Below, in pieces: positions 14,339 through 23,426 of a stretch of 26,163 nucleotides of DNA; positions within the stretch are counted from its first letter, which is position 1, and every line of letters starts with the position of its first letter. The notes below the pieces were generated by a model. That model saw only the letters and a program-made list of their open reading frames with translations. It made no database searches and was not told where the DNA came from. The stretch lies in contig DATECU010000380.1 in the NCBI GenBank assembly GCA_035286745.1, positions 1 to 26,163 of the forward strand. The letters are read 5' to 3'. Made by a program: the position numbers and the translations under genes. This stretch comes from DATECU01 sp035286745. Lineage in GTDB: Bacteria > Acidobacteriota > Vicinamibacteria > Fen-336.

Positions 14339-15606
14339 GCGCCGGCTTGCGCTGCGCCGATTGCCGGCGGGAGACCGCGGTCTCTTCGCTGGCGGCGGAT
14401 TGCCCTTGCGGGGGTCTGCTGGAGGTGGTCCAGACCCCGAGGCTCGGGGGCGAGGCCCTGCGGCGGTTGTGGGAGGAGCGGCGAGGGCACGACTCGGAGG
14501 CGGAGGGGAGTGGCGTTTGGCGCTTCCGCGAGCTGCTGCTTCCCGACCCCGGCCCCCTGGTGACTCACCCCGAGGGGAACACCGTCCTCTATCGACGGGA
14601 GGCCATTGCCCGTTATGTGGATCTCCGAGACCTAACCCTGAAGCACGAGGGCGAGAACCCCACCGGCTCCTTCAAGGACCGGGGCATGACGGTGGCGGTG
14701 ACCCATGCCGTGCGCTCCGGGGCCACCGCGGTCGCCTGCGCTTCCACCGGCAACACCTCGGCCTCGATGGCGGCGTACGCAGCTCAGGCGGGGCTGCCGG
14801 CGCTGGTGTTCGTGCCTCGGGGGAGGGTGGCGGCGGGGAAGTTGGCCCAGGCCCTGGCCTACGGGGCACGCACCCTCTTGGTGGAGGGGGACTTCGATGC
14901 CTGCCTGCGACTGGCTCGGGAGGCGTGTCAGGCGCTGGGCGTCACCCTCCTCAACTCGGTCAACCCCTGGCGGATCGAGGGGCAGAAGACCATCGTCTTC
15001 GAGCTGCTGCAGCAGCGCGGCTGGAAGCCACCGGACTGGATCGTGGTGCCGGCGGGCAACCTGGGCAACACCTCAGCCTTCGGCAAAGCCCTCGGCGAGG
15101 CCAAGGCGCTGGGGCTGATCCGGAAGCTGCCACGCATCGCGGCCGTCCAGGCGGCCGGAGCGGCCCCGTTCTTCAAGAGCTTCGGCGGCGGTTTCAAGCG
15201 GCGTTACACGGTGCAGGCGGAGACGGTGGCGACCGCCATTCGCATCGGGGATCCCGCCAGTCACGCGCGAGCGGTGACCGCCATGCGACTAACGAATGGG
15301 GTGGTGATAGCGGTGGGGGATGGGGAGATCCTGGCGGCCAAGGCGGCGGTGGACCGGGCCGGCCTGGGCTGCGAGCCGGCGTCGGCCGCATCGGTCGCGG
15401 GGGTCCGCAAGCTGGTGAGGCAGGGCGTGATCCGGCCCGGCGACTCCGTGGTGGCGGTGCTCACCGGGCACCTGCTGAAGGACCCGGACACCGTGATGCG
15501 CTTTCACCAGGGCCGGAGCAAGGGGGCCAACCCGCCCCTAGAGATCGCGCCCAAGGTAGCCGAGGTGGAGAAGGTGCTGGCGCGCCTCCGCCGATCCAGG
15601 GTCTGA
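14335..15606 (+). CDS. thrC: Threonine synthase
   Basis: 423-aa PLP enzyme that converts O-phospho-L-homoserine to threonine, the step after ThrB. The PLP lysine is Lys114 in NPTGSFKDRG. The substrate/phosphate loop CASTGNTSASMAAYAAQAG and the VPAGNLGNTSAFGKAL stretch confirm the fold-type II threonine synthase. The N-terminus carries a small cysteine cluster (Cys7, Cys10, Cys23, Cys25), probably a zinc ribbon of the kind seen in the longer bacterial/archaeal ThrC forms. It starts at GTG 14335 inside the thrB stop. A heptad repeat element follows the stop. Confidence 0.95.
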   Translation: MSAGLRCADCRRETAVSSLAADCPCGGLLEVVQTPRLGGEALRRLWEERRGHDSEAEGSGVWRFRELLLPDPGPLVTHPEGNTVLYRREAIARYVDLRDLTLKHEGENPTGSFKDRGMTVAVTHAVRSGATAVACASTGNTSASMAAYAAQAGLPALVFVPRGRVAAGKLAQALAYGARTLLVEGDFDACLRLAREACQALGVTLLNSVNPWRIEGQKTIVFELLQQRGWKPPDWIVVPAGNLGNTSAFGKALGEAKALGLIRKLPRIAAVQAAGAAPFFKSFGGGFKRRYTVQAETVATAIRIGDPASHARAVTAMRLTNGVVIAVGDGEILAAKAAVDRAGLGCEPASAASVAGVRKLVRQGVIRPGDSVVAVLTGHLLKDPDTVMRFHQGRSKGANPPLEIAPKVAEVEKVLARLRRSRV

Positions 15607-15625
15607 CCTCCAGACCGCGCCTCTG

Positions 15626-15667
15626 GTAGCCGTCAGCGATCGGCGATCAGCTTTCAGCTACGACGGC
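15626..15667 (+). repeat. Intergenic heptad-repeat element, copy 3
   Basis: Between the convergent thrC and histidine-kinase genes. Units CAGCGAT, CGGCGAT, CAGCTTT and CAGCTAC run from 15634 to 15661 and are followed by GA. Inverted arms are GTAGC (15626-15630) with GCTAC (15657-15661), or alternatively GCCGTC (15629-15634) with GACGGC (15662-15667). It is the shortest copy. The remaining 62 nt to the kinase stop contain nothing I can name. Confidence 0.68.
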
Positions 15668-15729
15668 GGGCGAGAGGTTGAGGCGCGCCTGACTCCTCCT
15701 GCCTCTATGGTTGCCGTTGAGTTGCCCGC

Positions 15730-17346
15730 TCAGGCCGCCTCACGGGCTCGGCGGGGGAGCAAGACGCCGAACGTACTACCCTGGCCGGGCTCTGATTCAA
15801 CCCAGACTCTGCCTCCGTGGCCCTGGACGATCAGCCGGCAGATGTAGAGTCCGAGGCCGGTTCCGGGAATAGCCAGATGGCCAGGTGTCCGGACCCGCTG
15901 GAACTTCTGGAACAGACGTCTCAGCTCCTCCTTGGGAATGCCCAGACCCTGATCCATCACCTCCAGGCTGACGTGATCGGGACCGCGGAGGCGGGTTCGG
16001 ACGGTAACGGTCCCACCCCGCGGCGAGTACTTGACCGCGTTGCTGATGAGGTTGTTGACCACCTGGCGCAGGCGGAAAGGGTCGGCACGGATGCGAATCT
16101 GTTCCGGGGGCGTGTCCACCAGGATCGAGTGCTCGGAGAGGCCCAACGGCATGCATTCGAGCAGCAAGCCGCCCAGGTCCAACTCGGCGAACTCGAAGCT
16201 CAGCTCCCCGGTCTCGATGCGGCTGATGAGCAGGGTATCTTCCGCCAGGCTGGCCAGGGCATCGGTCTCGCGAATGACCGTGCGCATGAACTCCTCGCGG
16301 GTCTCCTGGGCCAGGCTGGGGCTTTCCAGGACCAGCTCGGCGAAGCCTCGGATGGCCGTCAGCGGCTTGCGGAAGTCGTGCGCCACCATGGCCACGAACT
16401 CGCTCTTGAGCCGGTCGTACTCCTTGAGCATGGCGTTGGCGTGCTGCAGGTTCTCGTGCAGGCGCTGGTTCTCGATGGCCACTCCGGCCTGGCCGGCGAA
16501 GGCCTGGAGCAGGGCCAGGTCGGCTTCCCCGAAGGGTGAGTTAGGCGCGCGATCCGCCACCAACAGCAGTCCCAGGACCTGGGGGCCGCGGGTGACCGGG
16601 ACCACCAGCAGCGAGTTGAGATCGAGGACCGAGAGGACGCCGGCGAGCAAGCGGGAATCGGCCGCCGCCTGGTTCGAGAGCAACGGCCCGTTGGTACGGA
16701 AGTTCCAGAGCGAGCGGGCCTCGCCGTCGACCGGGTAGTGGACCTGGGCCTGCTCGCGGGAGAAGCCGTGGCCGGGAGGTTGAGCCAGCATCTCTCGCCG
16801 GTCGGGATCATAGAGCAGCACCAGAGCCTTGGCGGCCCGCGTCAGCTCGGCGGCCTGGTGAGCGATCTGGCCGTACAGGCCCTCGGCTCCACTGGCCAAG
16901 GAAAAGGGCCAGAAGACGCGGTAGATGCCCGCGATCTCAGTCAGCTTGCGCTGCAGTTGGCTCCGTTCGGCGCGGCTCCTGAGCAGCGTGCTGACCCGGA
17001 ACGCGAGCTCCTTCGGGTCCACCGGTTCGCGGATGATCTCGTCGGTCTCGAGGGAGCCCCCGGCGTCCTCGCGGCCGACGACCATGAGCGTCGGGATGTC
17101 GTCAGGCCAGCACGCCCGGGCCTCGCTGAGGATGGTCCGCAGCGGTGGGTCGGCGAAGAAGCAGGACGCCACCACCAGCTCGGGATCCGCGGCCACCAGG
17201 TTGGTGACCGCGCCAAAACCCTCGGCAACGGTGGTGACTCGGTGACCGGCGCCTGCCAGAACCCGAGCCAGGAACTCGGCCCGCTGAGGTTTCTCGTGGA
17301 GGATGGCCACCCTGGCGGCGGCAGAAAACCCGCCCCTTGGGATCAC
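15730..17346 (-). CDS. Hybrid-like sensor histidine kinase: degenerate receiver, GAF, HisKA, HATPase
   Basis: 538-aa soluble kinase from GTG 17346, which overlaps the stop of the response regulator (GTGA). Residues about 11-130 have a receiver-like alternation (RVAILHEKPQRAEFLARVLAGAGH) but lack the acidic pair, the phospho-acceptor Asp (Ala60/Ser61 in PELVVASCFF) and the KP lysine (REP instead). It probably cannot be phosphorylated. A GAF domain follows (about 150-300). HisKA has the H-box VAMVAHDFRKPLT with His323. The ATPase domain has the N-box LRQVVNNLISNAVKYSPRG, the G1 box MDQGLGIPKEE and the G2 box GTGLGLYICRLIVQGHGG. No membrane segment is present, so it senses a cytoplasmic signal, unidentified. 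It is co-transcribed with, and probably acts on, the adjacent CheY-like protein. Confidence 0.9.
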   Translation of the reverse strand: MIPRGGFSAAARVAILHEKPQRAEFLARVLAGAGHRVTTVAEGFGAVTNLVAADPELVVASCFFADPPLRTILSEARACWPDDIPTLMVVGREDAGGSLETDEIIREPVDPKELAFRVSTLLRSRAERSQLQRKLTEIAGIYRVFWPFSLASGAEGLYGQIAHQAAELTRAAKALVLLYDPDRREMLAQPPGHGFSREQAQVHYPVDGEARSLWNFRTNGPLLSNQAAADSRLLAGVLSVLDLNSLLVVPVTRGPQVLGLLLVADRAPNSPFGEADLALLQAFAGQAGVAIENQRLHENLQHANAMLKEYDRLKSEFVAMVAHDFRKPLTAIRGFAELVLESPSLAQETREEFMRTVIRETDALASLAEDTLLISRIETGELSFEFAELDLGGLLLECMPLGLSEHSILVDTPPEQIRIRADPFRLRQVVNNLISNAVKYSPRGGTVTVRTRLRGPDHVSLEVMDQGLGIPKEELRRLFQKFQRVRTPGHLAIPGTGLGLYICRLIVQGHGGRVWVESEPGQGSTFGVLLPRRAREAA

Positions 17347-17747
17347 GCCGACGGAACCTCCGCCTTCTGGCGTTCCAGGTTCGTGAAGAGGGCGACGATG
17401 GAGCGGAGGGCATTGCGGGCAATGGGCTTGACCAGGTAGGAGTCGCCGCCGGCGTCACGGCCGGCCGCGTAGTCCTTGAGCTCGCCCTTTCCGGTCACGA
17501 ACACGATGGGCACCTGACCGTCGACGTGCCGGAGCGCCCGACAGACGGCGAAGCCGTCCATGTCCGGCAGGTTCACGTCGAGCAGGACCAGATCGAAGGG
17601 CCCCTGGGTATCGAAGACCATCAGGCAATCGGTTCCCGAGCCGGCCTCGACAATTGCGAAGCGACGGTCCTTCTCGGCCTCCAGGACGGAGCGGATGAGA
17701 AACCGGGTGGGCGGGTGGTCGTCGACGACTAGAACTCGCTTGGTCAT
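17343..17747 (-). CDS. Single-domain (CheY-like) response regulator
   Basis: 134-aa receiver without an output domain. All active-site residues are present: Asp9 and Asp10 (VLVVDDHPP), acceptor Asp57 (DLVLLDVNLPDMDG), Thr85 (VFVTGKG) and Lys107 (YLVKPIA). It starts at ATG 17747 with no clear Shine-Dalgarno. A minus-strand TAGAAT at 17766-17771 could be its -10. It is coupled to the downstream histidine kinase by a GTGA overlap, so the pair forms one two-component unit. With no output domain it must act through protein contacts or phosphorelay. Confidence 0.92.
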   Translation of the reverse strand: MTKRVLVVDDHPPTRFLIRSVLEAEKDRRFAIVEAGSGTDCLMVFDTQGPFDLVLLDVNLPDMDGFAVCRALRHVDGQVPIVFVTGKGELKDYAAGRDAGGDSYLVKPIARNALRSIVALFTNLERQKAEVPSA

Positions 17748-17800
17748 ACGGGGCCGAGAACGGCCATTCTAGCGCGGGGCTGTCGCCTCCGGGGCGTGCG

Positions 17801-17838
17801 AATCTACTTCCGATAAGATATATTATGTAAAGCTAGCT
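17801..17838. other. AT-rich island in a divergent promoter region
   Basis: This patch (including GATAAGATATATTATG and the palindrome AGCTAGCT at 17831-17838) contrasts sharply with the GC-rich surroundings. It lies between the divergent response-regulator and GTPase genes. It holds TATAAT-like hexamers on both strands, but none has a well-spaced -35. It is likely a promoter or binding region; the exact element is not resolved. Confidence 0.4.
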
Positions 17839-17863
17839 CCCGAGTAGCGGGCTCATGTGGGGC

Positions 17864-17892
17864 TTGACGCGCTCCGCCCGCGGCGCCACGAT
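17864..17892 (+). promoter_or_regulatory. Possible promoter of the TGS GTPase gene
   Basis: TTGACG (17864-17869), a 17-bp spacer and CACGAT (17887-17892), ending 11 nt before the ATG. The -35 is good (5 of 6) and the -10 is weak (3 of 6). Confidence 0.3.
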
Positions 17893-17903
17893 GCGCCGCA
17901 GCC

Positions 17904-18923
17904 ATGGCGGCCAATCTCTCCCCCGAGTTCAAGGAGGCCCAGGAGGCCTACCGGAGAGCGCGGGAGCCGCAGGAGCGCCTCGAATGCCTGCGGGAGATGC
18001 TGCGCACCATCCCGAAGCACAAGGGAACCGAACACCTTCAGGCGGACCTCAAGACCCGGATCAAGGAACAGAGCGACGACTTGGCGGGTCACCGCCGGGG
18101 TGGCGCCAGGACCGGCCCCAGCTTCGTGGTCAGGTCCGAGGGCGCCGCCCAAGTGGCGCTCTTGGGGCCACCGAATTCGGGAAAGTCGCTCCTGCATGCG
18201 CGGCTGACCGGCTCTCACTCGGTGGTTGGTCCATATCCGTTCGCGACCAAGATGCCGCTGCCGGGGATGCTGTCCTTCGAGGACATCCACTTCCAGTTGG
18301 TCGATCTGCCGCCGATTGCTGCCGACTACGTCGAGCCCTGGATCGGCAACGCTGTGGAGAACGCCGACGCGGCGCTGCTGATCCTCGACCTGGGCGATCC
18401 CGGGTGCGTCGAGCAGATGGAGGCGGTGGTGGGTCAGCTCGAGGGCAAGCGGGTGTCGCTGGTGGCGCCCGGCTCCCCTTGTGCGTTAGGTGCCCAGGAG
18501 GACGAGCTGGCGAGCCTGTTCCGGATCCGGCTTCCGGCGGTGCTGGTCGCCAACAAGGCCGATCTTCTGGCAGCTCCCGAGGCTGAGCTGCTGGCCTTCC
18601 GGGACCTGACCGGCGTGCGCTTCCCCACCGCGGTCGTATCGGCCGAGACCGGCCACGGCTTGGCCGGCCTGGGCCCGCTTCTCTTCGACGTCCTGGGTAT
18701 CGTGCGGGTGTACACCAAGGTCCCGGGCCATCCCCCCGAGGCCCATCGCCCCTTCACGCTTTGGCGGGGCAGTCTGGTCCGGGACGTTGCCCGGTTGGTT
18801 CACCGGGGCCGGGCGGCCGAGCTGCACTTCGCGCGGGTCTGGGGCAGCGGCGAGTTCGACGGGCAACAGGTCAGCGCCGATCACCCGGTCCGGGACCGTG
18901 ACATCGTGGAGCTGCACTGGTAG
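17904..18923 (+). CDS. DRG/Obg-like GTPase with C-terminal TGS domain
   Basis: 339-aa GTPase resembling the archaeal/eukaryotic DRG branch of the Obg family. The N-terminal helical part carries IPKHKGTEHLQADLKTRI, as in DRG proteins. G motifs are G1 GPPNSGKS (88-95), G2-like PYPFAT (111-115), G4 NKAD (217-220) and G5 SAE (246-248). The G3 motif is DLPP (134-137) rather than DxxG, so the glycine that contacts the gamma phosphate is replaced by proline. The C-terminal TGS domain (about 266-339, VRVYTKVPGHPPEAHRPFTLWRGSLVRDVARLVH to DRDIVELHW) suggests binding to ribosome or RNA. It starts at ATG 17904 without a Shine-Dalgarno. DRG proteins act in translation; that role here is by homology only. 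Confidence 0.85.
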   Translation: MAANLSPEFKEAQEAYRRAREPQERLECLREMLRTIPKHKGTEHLQADLKTRIKEQSDDLAGHRRGGARTGPSFVVRSEGAAQVALLGPPNSGKSLLHARLTGSHSVVGPYPFATKMPLPGMLSFEDIHFQLVDLPPIAADYVEPWIGNAVENADAALLILDLGDPGCVEQMEAVVGQLEGKRVSLVAPGSPCALGAQEDELASLFRIRLPAVLVANKADLLAAPEAELLAFRDLTGVRFPTAVVSAETGHGLAGLGPLLFDVLGIVRVYTKVPGHPPEAHRPFTLWRGSLVRDVARLVHRGRAAELHFARVWGSGEFDGQQVSADHPVRDRDIVELHW

Positions 18924-18985
18924 AGGGCGCCCCGGCTCGCGCCACCAGTTCCTGGGGGAATCACCGGAGCCCGATCGGCGTTTGC

Positions 18986-18991
18986 TCTAAT
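18986..18991 (+). promoter_or_regulatory. Candidate -10 element of msrA
   Basis: TCTAAT matches TATAAT at 5 of 6 positions and ends 6 nt before ATG 18998, so the transcript would begin at the start codon. The intervening GAGGGG (18992-18997) could instead be a Shine-Dalgarno for the in-frame ATG at 19010. The two readings give different starts. Confidence 0.35.
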
Positions 18992-18997
18992 GAGGGG

Positions 18998-19645
18998 ATG
19001 ATCCAGTCCATGCTGCATCCGGACCCGCGAGTGCTGCTCCCGAAGGAAACTCCCCTGCCCGGGCGCTCGAACGGAGTGCCGGTACCGGACCGCCACTTCG
19101 TGCTCGGCACGCCGCTGCTTCCGCCTTTCCCGCCCGGGGTCGAGATTGCGCTGTTTGGCATGGGGTGCTTTTGGGGCGCCGAACGCCGCTACTGGCAGAC
19201 GCCGGGCGTCTACAGCACCGCGGCAGGCTACGCCGGCGGTCATACCCCAAACCCCACCTATCGCGAGGTGTGCGGCGGGCTCACCGGCCATGCCGAGGTG
19301 GTTCTGGTCGCCTTCGATCCCCAGCCAGTCCCCTACCGGGAACTGCTGCGCCTGTTCTGGGAGGGCCACGACCCGACCCAGGGCATGCGTCAGGGCCAGG
19401 ACGTTGGCACCCAGTACCGCTCGGCGATCTACTGCGCGGGCGAGGAGCAGGAAGCCCTGGCCCGATCGACTCGCCGGGCCTACCAGGAGCTCCTGCACGC
19501 CGCCGGCTTTTCACCCATCACCACCGAGATCGGACCGGCGCCCGAGTTCTACTACGCTGAGGACTACCACCAGCAGTACTTGGCCAAGAACCCGGGCGGC
19601 TACTGCGGCATCGGAGGGACCGGCGTGTCGTGCCAGCCGGCCTAG
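18998..19645 (+). CDS. msrA: Peptide methionine sulfoxide reductase MsrA
   Basis: 215-aa enzyme reducing methionine-S-sulfoxide in oxidised proteins. The catalytic Cys57 lies in the signature GMGCFWGAER. The core motifs GYAGGHTPNPTYREVCGGLTGHAEVV and FWEGHDPTQGMRQGQDVGTQYRSAIY are intact. C-terminal Cys203 (GYCGIGGTGVSC) and Cys212 are the likely resolving cysteines. The N-terminal extension of about 50 residues (LPKETPLPGRSNGVPV) matches the longer MsrA form. The start could be ATG 18998 or 19010. It ends 18 nt before the convergent sspB stop. No signal peptide is seen, so it is cytoplasmic. Confidence 0.95.
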   Translation: MIQSMLHPDPRVLLPKETPLPGRSNGVPVPDRHFVLGTPLLPPFPPGVEIALFGMGCFWGAERRYWQTPGVYSTAAGYAGGHTPNPTYREVCGGLTGHAEVVLVAFDPQPVPYRELLRLFWEGHDPTQGMRQGQDVGTQYRSAIYCAGEEQEALARSTRRAYQELLHAAGFSPITTEIGPAPEFYYAEDYHQQYLAKNPGGYCGIGGTGVSCQPA

Positions 19646-19663
19646 ACAGACTAGACCCCGCGA

Positions 19664-20143
19664 CTACTTCTTCCGGAAGGCGTCGAAGGCGAGCACGTTC
19701 TCGGAGCGGTCGAGGCCGCTCGCAGCGGATGCGGCCGGCTCCTCCATCGTGGCCTCGAGCGGTTCGGGCGGCGGCGGCGAGTCCTTGGCGGCAGGCTGGA
19801 ACTGAAGGCCCAGCCCGACCGAGGGATCGACGAAAGCGGTCAGCGCCGCAAACGGGATGCTGAGCTGCTGGCGCGCTCCGGAGAAGCGCAGCGCCACCGA
19901 GAAGGCCTGATCGGTCACCTCGAGACCCCAGAACTGATGCTGCAGGACGATGGTCATTTCCGCGGGGAAGCGGGCCTGCAGGTTCCGCGGCATGAGAACG
20001 CCCGGATCGCCGGTGCGGAAGGTGATGAAGAAGTGGTGGTCCCCGGGAAGCCCTTGCTCGGCTACCGTCCGCAGCGCGCGCCGTGCCACGTCCACCAGGG
20101 CCTCCGCAATCCAACGCGGGTAGTCGAGGGACTCGTCGGGCAT
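19664..20143 (-). CDS. sspB: ClpXP adaptor SspB (alphaproteobacterial type)
   Basis: 159-aa adaptor that delivers ssrA-tagged and other substrates to ClpXP. I start it at ATG 20143; the frame stays open to 20281 but that part would run into clpS. The core is strongly conserved with alpha-type SspB: RWIAEALVDVARRALRTVAEQGLPGDHHFFITFRTGDPGV, FPAEMTIVLQHQFWGLEVTDQAFSVALRFSGARQQLSIPFAALTAFVDPSVGLGLQF. A flexible, Pro/Glu-rich linker (about 115-145) leads to a C-terminal ENVLAFDAFRKK, corresponding to the ClpX-docking tail. It is divergent from clpS, sharing a 65-nt promoter region, which links the ClpXP and ClpAP adaptors. Confidence 0.9.
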   Translation of the reverse strand: MPDESLDYPRWIAEALVDVARRALRTVAEQGLPGDHHFFITFRTGDPGVLMPRNLQARFPAEMTIVLQHQFWGLEVTDQAFSVALRFSGARQQLSIPFAALTAFVDPSVGLGLQFQPAAKDSPPPPEPLEATMEEPAASAASGLDRSENVLAFDAFRKK

Positions 20144-20153
20144 GTGGGCCGCG

Positions 20154-20159
20154 AGTATA
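20154..20159 (-). promoter_or_regulatory. Candidate -10 element of sspB
   Basis: Minus-strand TATACT (5 of 6 matches) ends 10 nt before the sspB ATG, leaving a leader of only a few bases. No good -35 is seen at 16-18 bp. Confidence 0.4.
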
Positions 20160-20196
20160 CAACGGTCTTGGGCCTCAGACTTCTCGTCTCCAGACG

Positions 20197-20202
20197 TACA
20201 AT
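20197..20202 (+). promoter_or_regulatory. Candidate -10 element of clpS-clpA
   Basis: TACAAT (5 of 6 matches) ends exactly 6 nt before the clpS ATG at 20209, and there is no Shine-Dalgarno between them. A transcript from here would be leaderless. The -35 region is poor. Confidence 0.42.
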
Positions 20203-20208
20203 CAGTCG

Positions 20209-20523
20209 ATGGCGGAGAAGCACGGCCAACCCGGTGGCGAGGTTCTGGAGAAGACCTCCCAGAAGACCGGGAAGCCGCCACTCTACCAGGTGATTCTGCA
20301 CAACGACGACTACACCACCATGCAGTTCGTGGTGGAGGTCCTGGAGAGCATCTTCCACAAGTCGCCGGCGGAGGCCCATCGGATCATGATGCACATCCAC
20401 ACCCGAGGCCACGGGGTTTGCGGGTCCTATGCTCACGAAGAGGCGGAGACCAAGGTGGCCCTGGTCCACAGCCGGGCCCGGGAGCGGGGCTTTCCCCTGC
20501 GCGCCAGCCTGGAGGAGGCCTGA
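20209..20523 (+). CDS. clpS: N-degron adaptor ClpS
   Basis: 104-aa adaptor that binds N-terminal Leu, Phe, Trp or Tyr and hands the substrate to ClpAP. A flexible N-terminal tail (about residues 1-24) precedes the core PPLYQVILHNDDYTTMQFVVEVL. The residues that form the N-degron pocket in known ClpS are present: Asn32, Asp33, Asp34, the gatekeeper Met38 and His64 (MMHIHTRG). The core also has GSYAHEEAETKV. The start is ATG 20209, not the earlier in-frame methionine at 20083, which would overlap sspB. It lies 3 nt upstream of clpA, in the standard clpS-clpA order. Confidence 0.97.
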   Translation: MAEKHGQPGGEVLEKTSQKTGKPPLYQVILHNDDYTTMQFVVEVLESIFHKSPAEAHRIMMHIHTRGHGVCGSYAHEEAETKVALVHSRARERGFPLRASLEEA

Positions 20524-20526
20524 GCC

Positions 20527-22829
<2,303 letters not shown>

Positions 22830-22833
<4 letters not shown>

Positions 22834-22865
22834 CTGTGGAGTCGGCTGTGGACTAGAGTCCACAG
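22830..22865 (+). promoter_or_regulatory. Toxin-antitoxin promoter with palindromic operator
   Basis: TTGACT (22830-22835, including the clpA TGA), an 18-bp spacer and TAGAGT (22854-22859) form a fair sigma70 promoter. A perfect 9-bp inverted repeat, CTGTGGACT (22846-22854) and AGTCCACAG (22857-22865), overlaps the -10 and ends just before the ATG at 22867. A partial extra half-site CTGTGGAGT begins at 22834. This is the arrangement expected for an autorepressed antitoxin operon. Confidence 0.65.
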
Positions 22866-22866
22866 T

Positions 22867-23097
22867 ATGCAGACGATCCAGGTCGTGATCGAGGAGGAAC
22901 TGCTGCGGACGACGGATCGGGCCGCCCGCCGTTTGAAGACCAACCGCTCAGCCCTCATCCGAGAGTCCCTGCGCCGACACTTGCGACATCTGTCCTCGCT
23001 GGAGCGGGAGCACCGGGATCGGGAGGGGTACGAGCGAACTCCCGAGACGTCGGATCTGGCCGTTTGGGACAAGGTGCTGGCATGGCCGGAGGAGTAG
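22867..23097 (+). CDS. Ribbon-helix-helix antitoxin (MazE-like)
   Basis: 76-aa protein. The N-terminal part, TIQVVIEEELLRTTDRAARRLKTNRSALIRESLRRHLRHL, is a ribbon-helix-helix DNA-binding domain (one beta strand then two helices). The C-terminal acidic/aromatic tail (SDLAVWDKVLAWPEE) is typical of RHH antitoxins that wrap around MazF-type toxins. The start is ATG 22867, directly after the operator, with no Shine-Dalgarno. The stop lies inside the overlapping toxin gene. It should repress its own promoter and neutralise the toxin. Assignment to a named subfamily is not possible by eye. Confidence 0.85.
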   Translation: MQTIQVVIEEELLRTTDRAARRLKTNRSALIRESLRRHLRHLSSLEREHRDREGYERTPETSDLAVWDKVLAWPEE

Positions 23098-23411
23098 AGC
23101 GCGGCGAGATCCGGCTGTTTCGTTTTCCGAGCCCCGACAAACAGCGCCCGGTTCTGGTGCTGACCCGCGGTGCTGCCCTGAGCTACCTGTCACGGGTCAC
23201 TGTGGCTCCCATCACCTCGACCATTCGCGGCGTTCCCTCTGAGGTAGCTCTGGGTCTGGAGGATGGCCTCAAGCAACCCTGCGTGGTCAACCTCCACAAC
23301 GTCGTCACTGTACCCAAGGACGGCCTGGGTCGGCGGATCGCCCAGCTCGGAGGGGACCGCTTGCGCGAAGTGTGCGCGGCCCTGGCCTTCGCCCTCGGCT
23401 GCGACGCATAG
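23082..23411 (+). CDS. MazF/PemK-type endoribonuclease toxin
   Basis: 109-aa toxin of the MazF fold, which cleaves RNA at short motifs. It has the usual opening ERGEIRLFRFPSPDKQRPVLVLTR (the RG-E-W/I pattern and the KxRPxLVL motif). VTVAPITSTIRGVPSEVAL carries the conserved Thr/Ser of the active site, and QPCVVNLHNVVTVPKDGL corresponds to the later core strands. I start it at ATG 23082, which overlaps the antitoxin stop by 16 nt; an upstream TTG at 23064 is less likely. It appears intact, so the module is probably functional. The next gene, aat, starts 15 nt later. Confidence 0.88.
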   Translation: MAGGVERGEIRLFRFPSPDKQRPVLVLTRGAALSYLSRVTVAPITSTIRGVPSEVALGLEDGLKQPCVVNLHNVVTVPKDGLGRRIAQLGGDRLREVCAALAFALGCDA

Positions 23412-23426
23412 CGCCGAGGGCACCCC

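Noticed and set aside
11312..15667. CRISPR array or tRNA-like structure at the heptad tracts
   Set aside because: Units are 7 bp without spacers and no cas genes are present. No cloverleaf or CCA end can be drawn.
20144..20281. Upstream extension of sspB to 20281
   Set aside because: The added 46 residues are unlike any SspB, would overlap the clpS coding region and cross both putative -10 elements.
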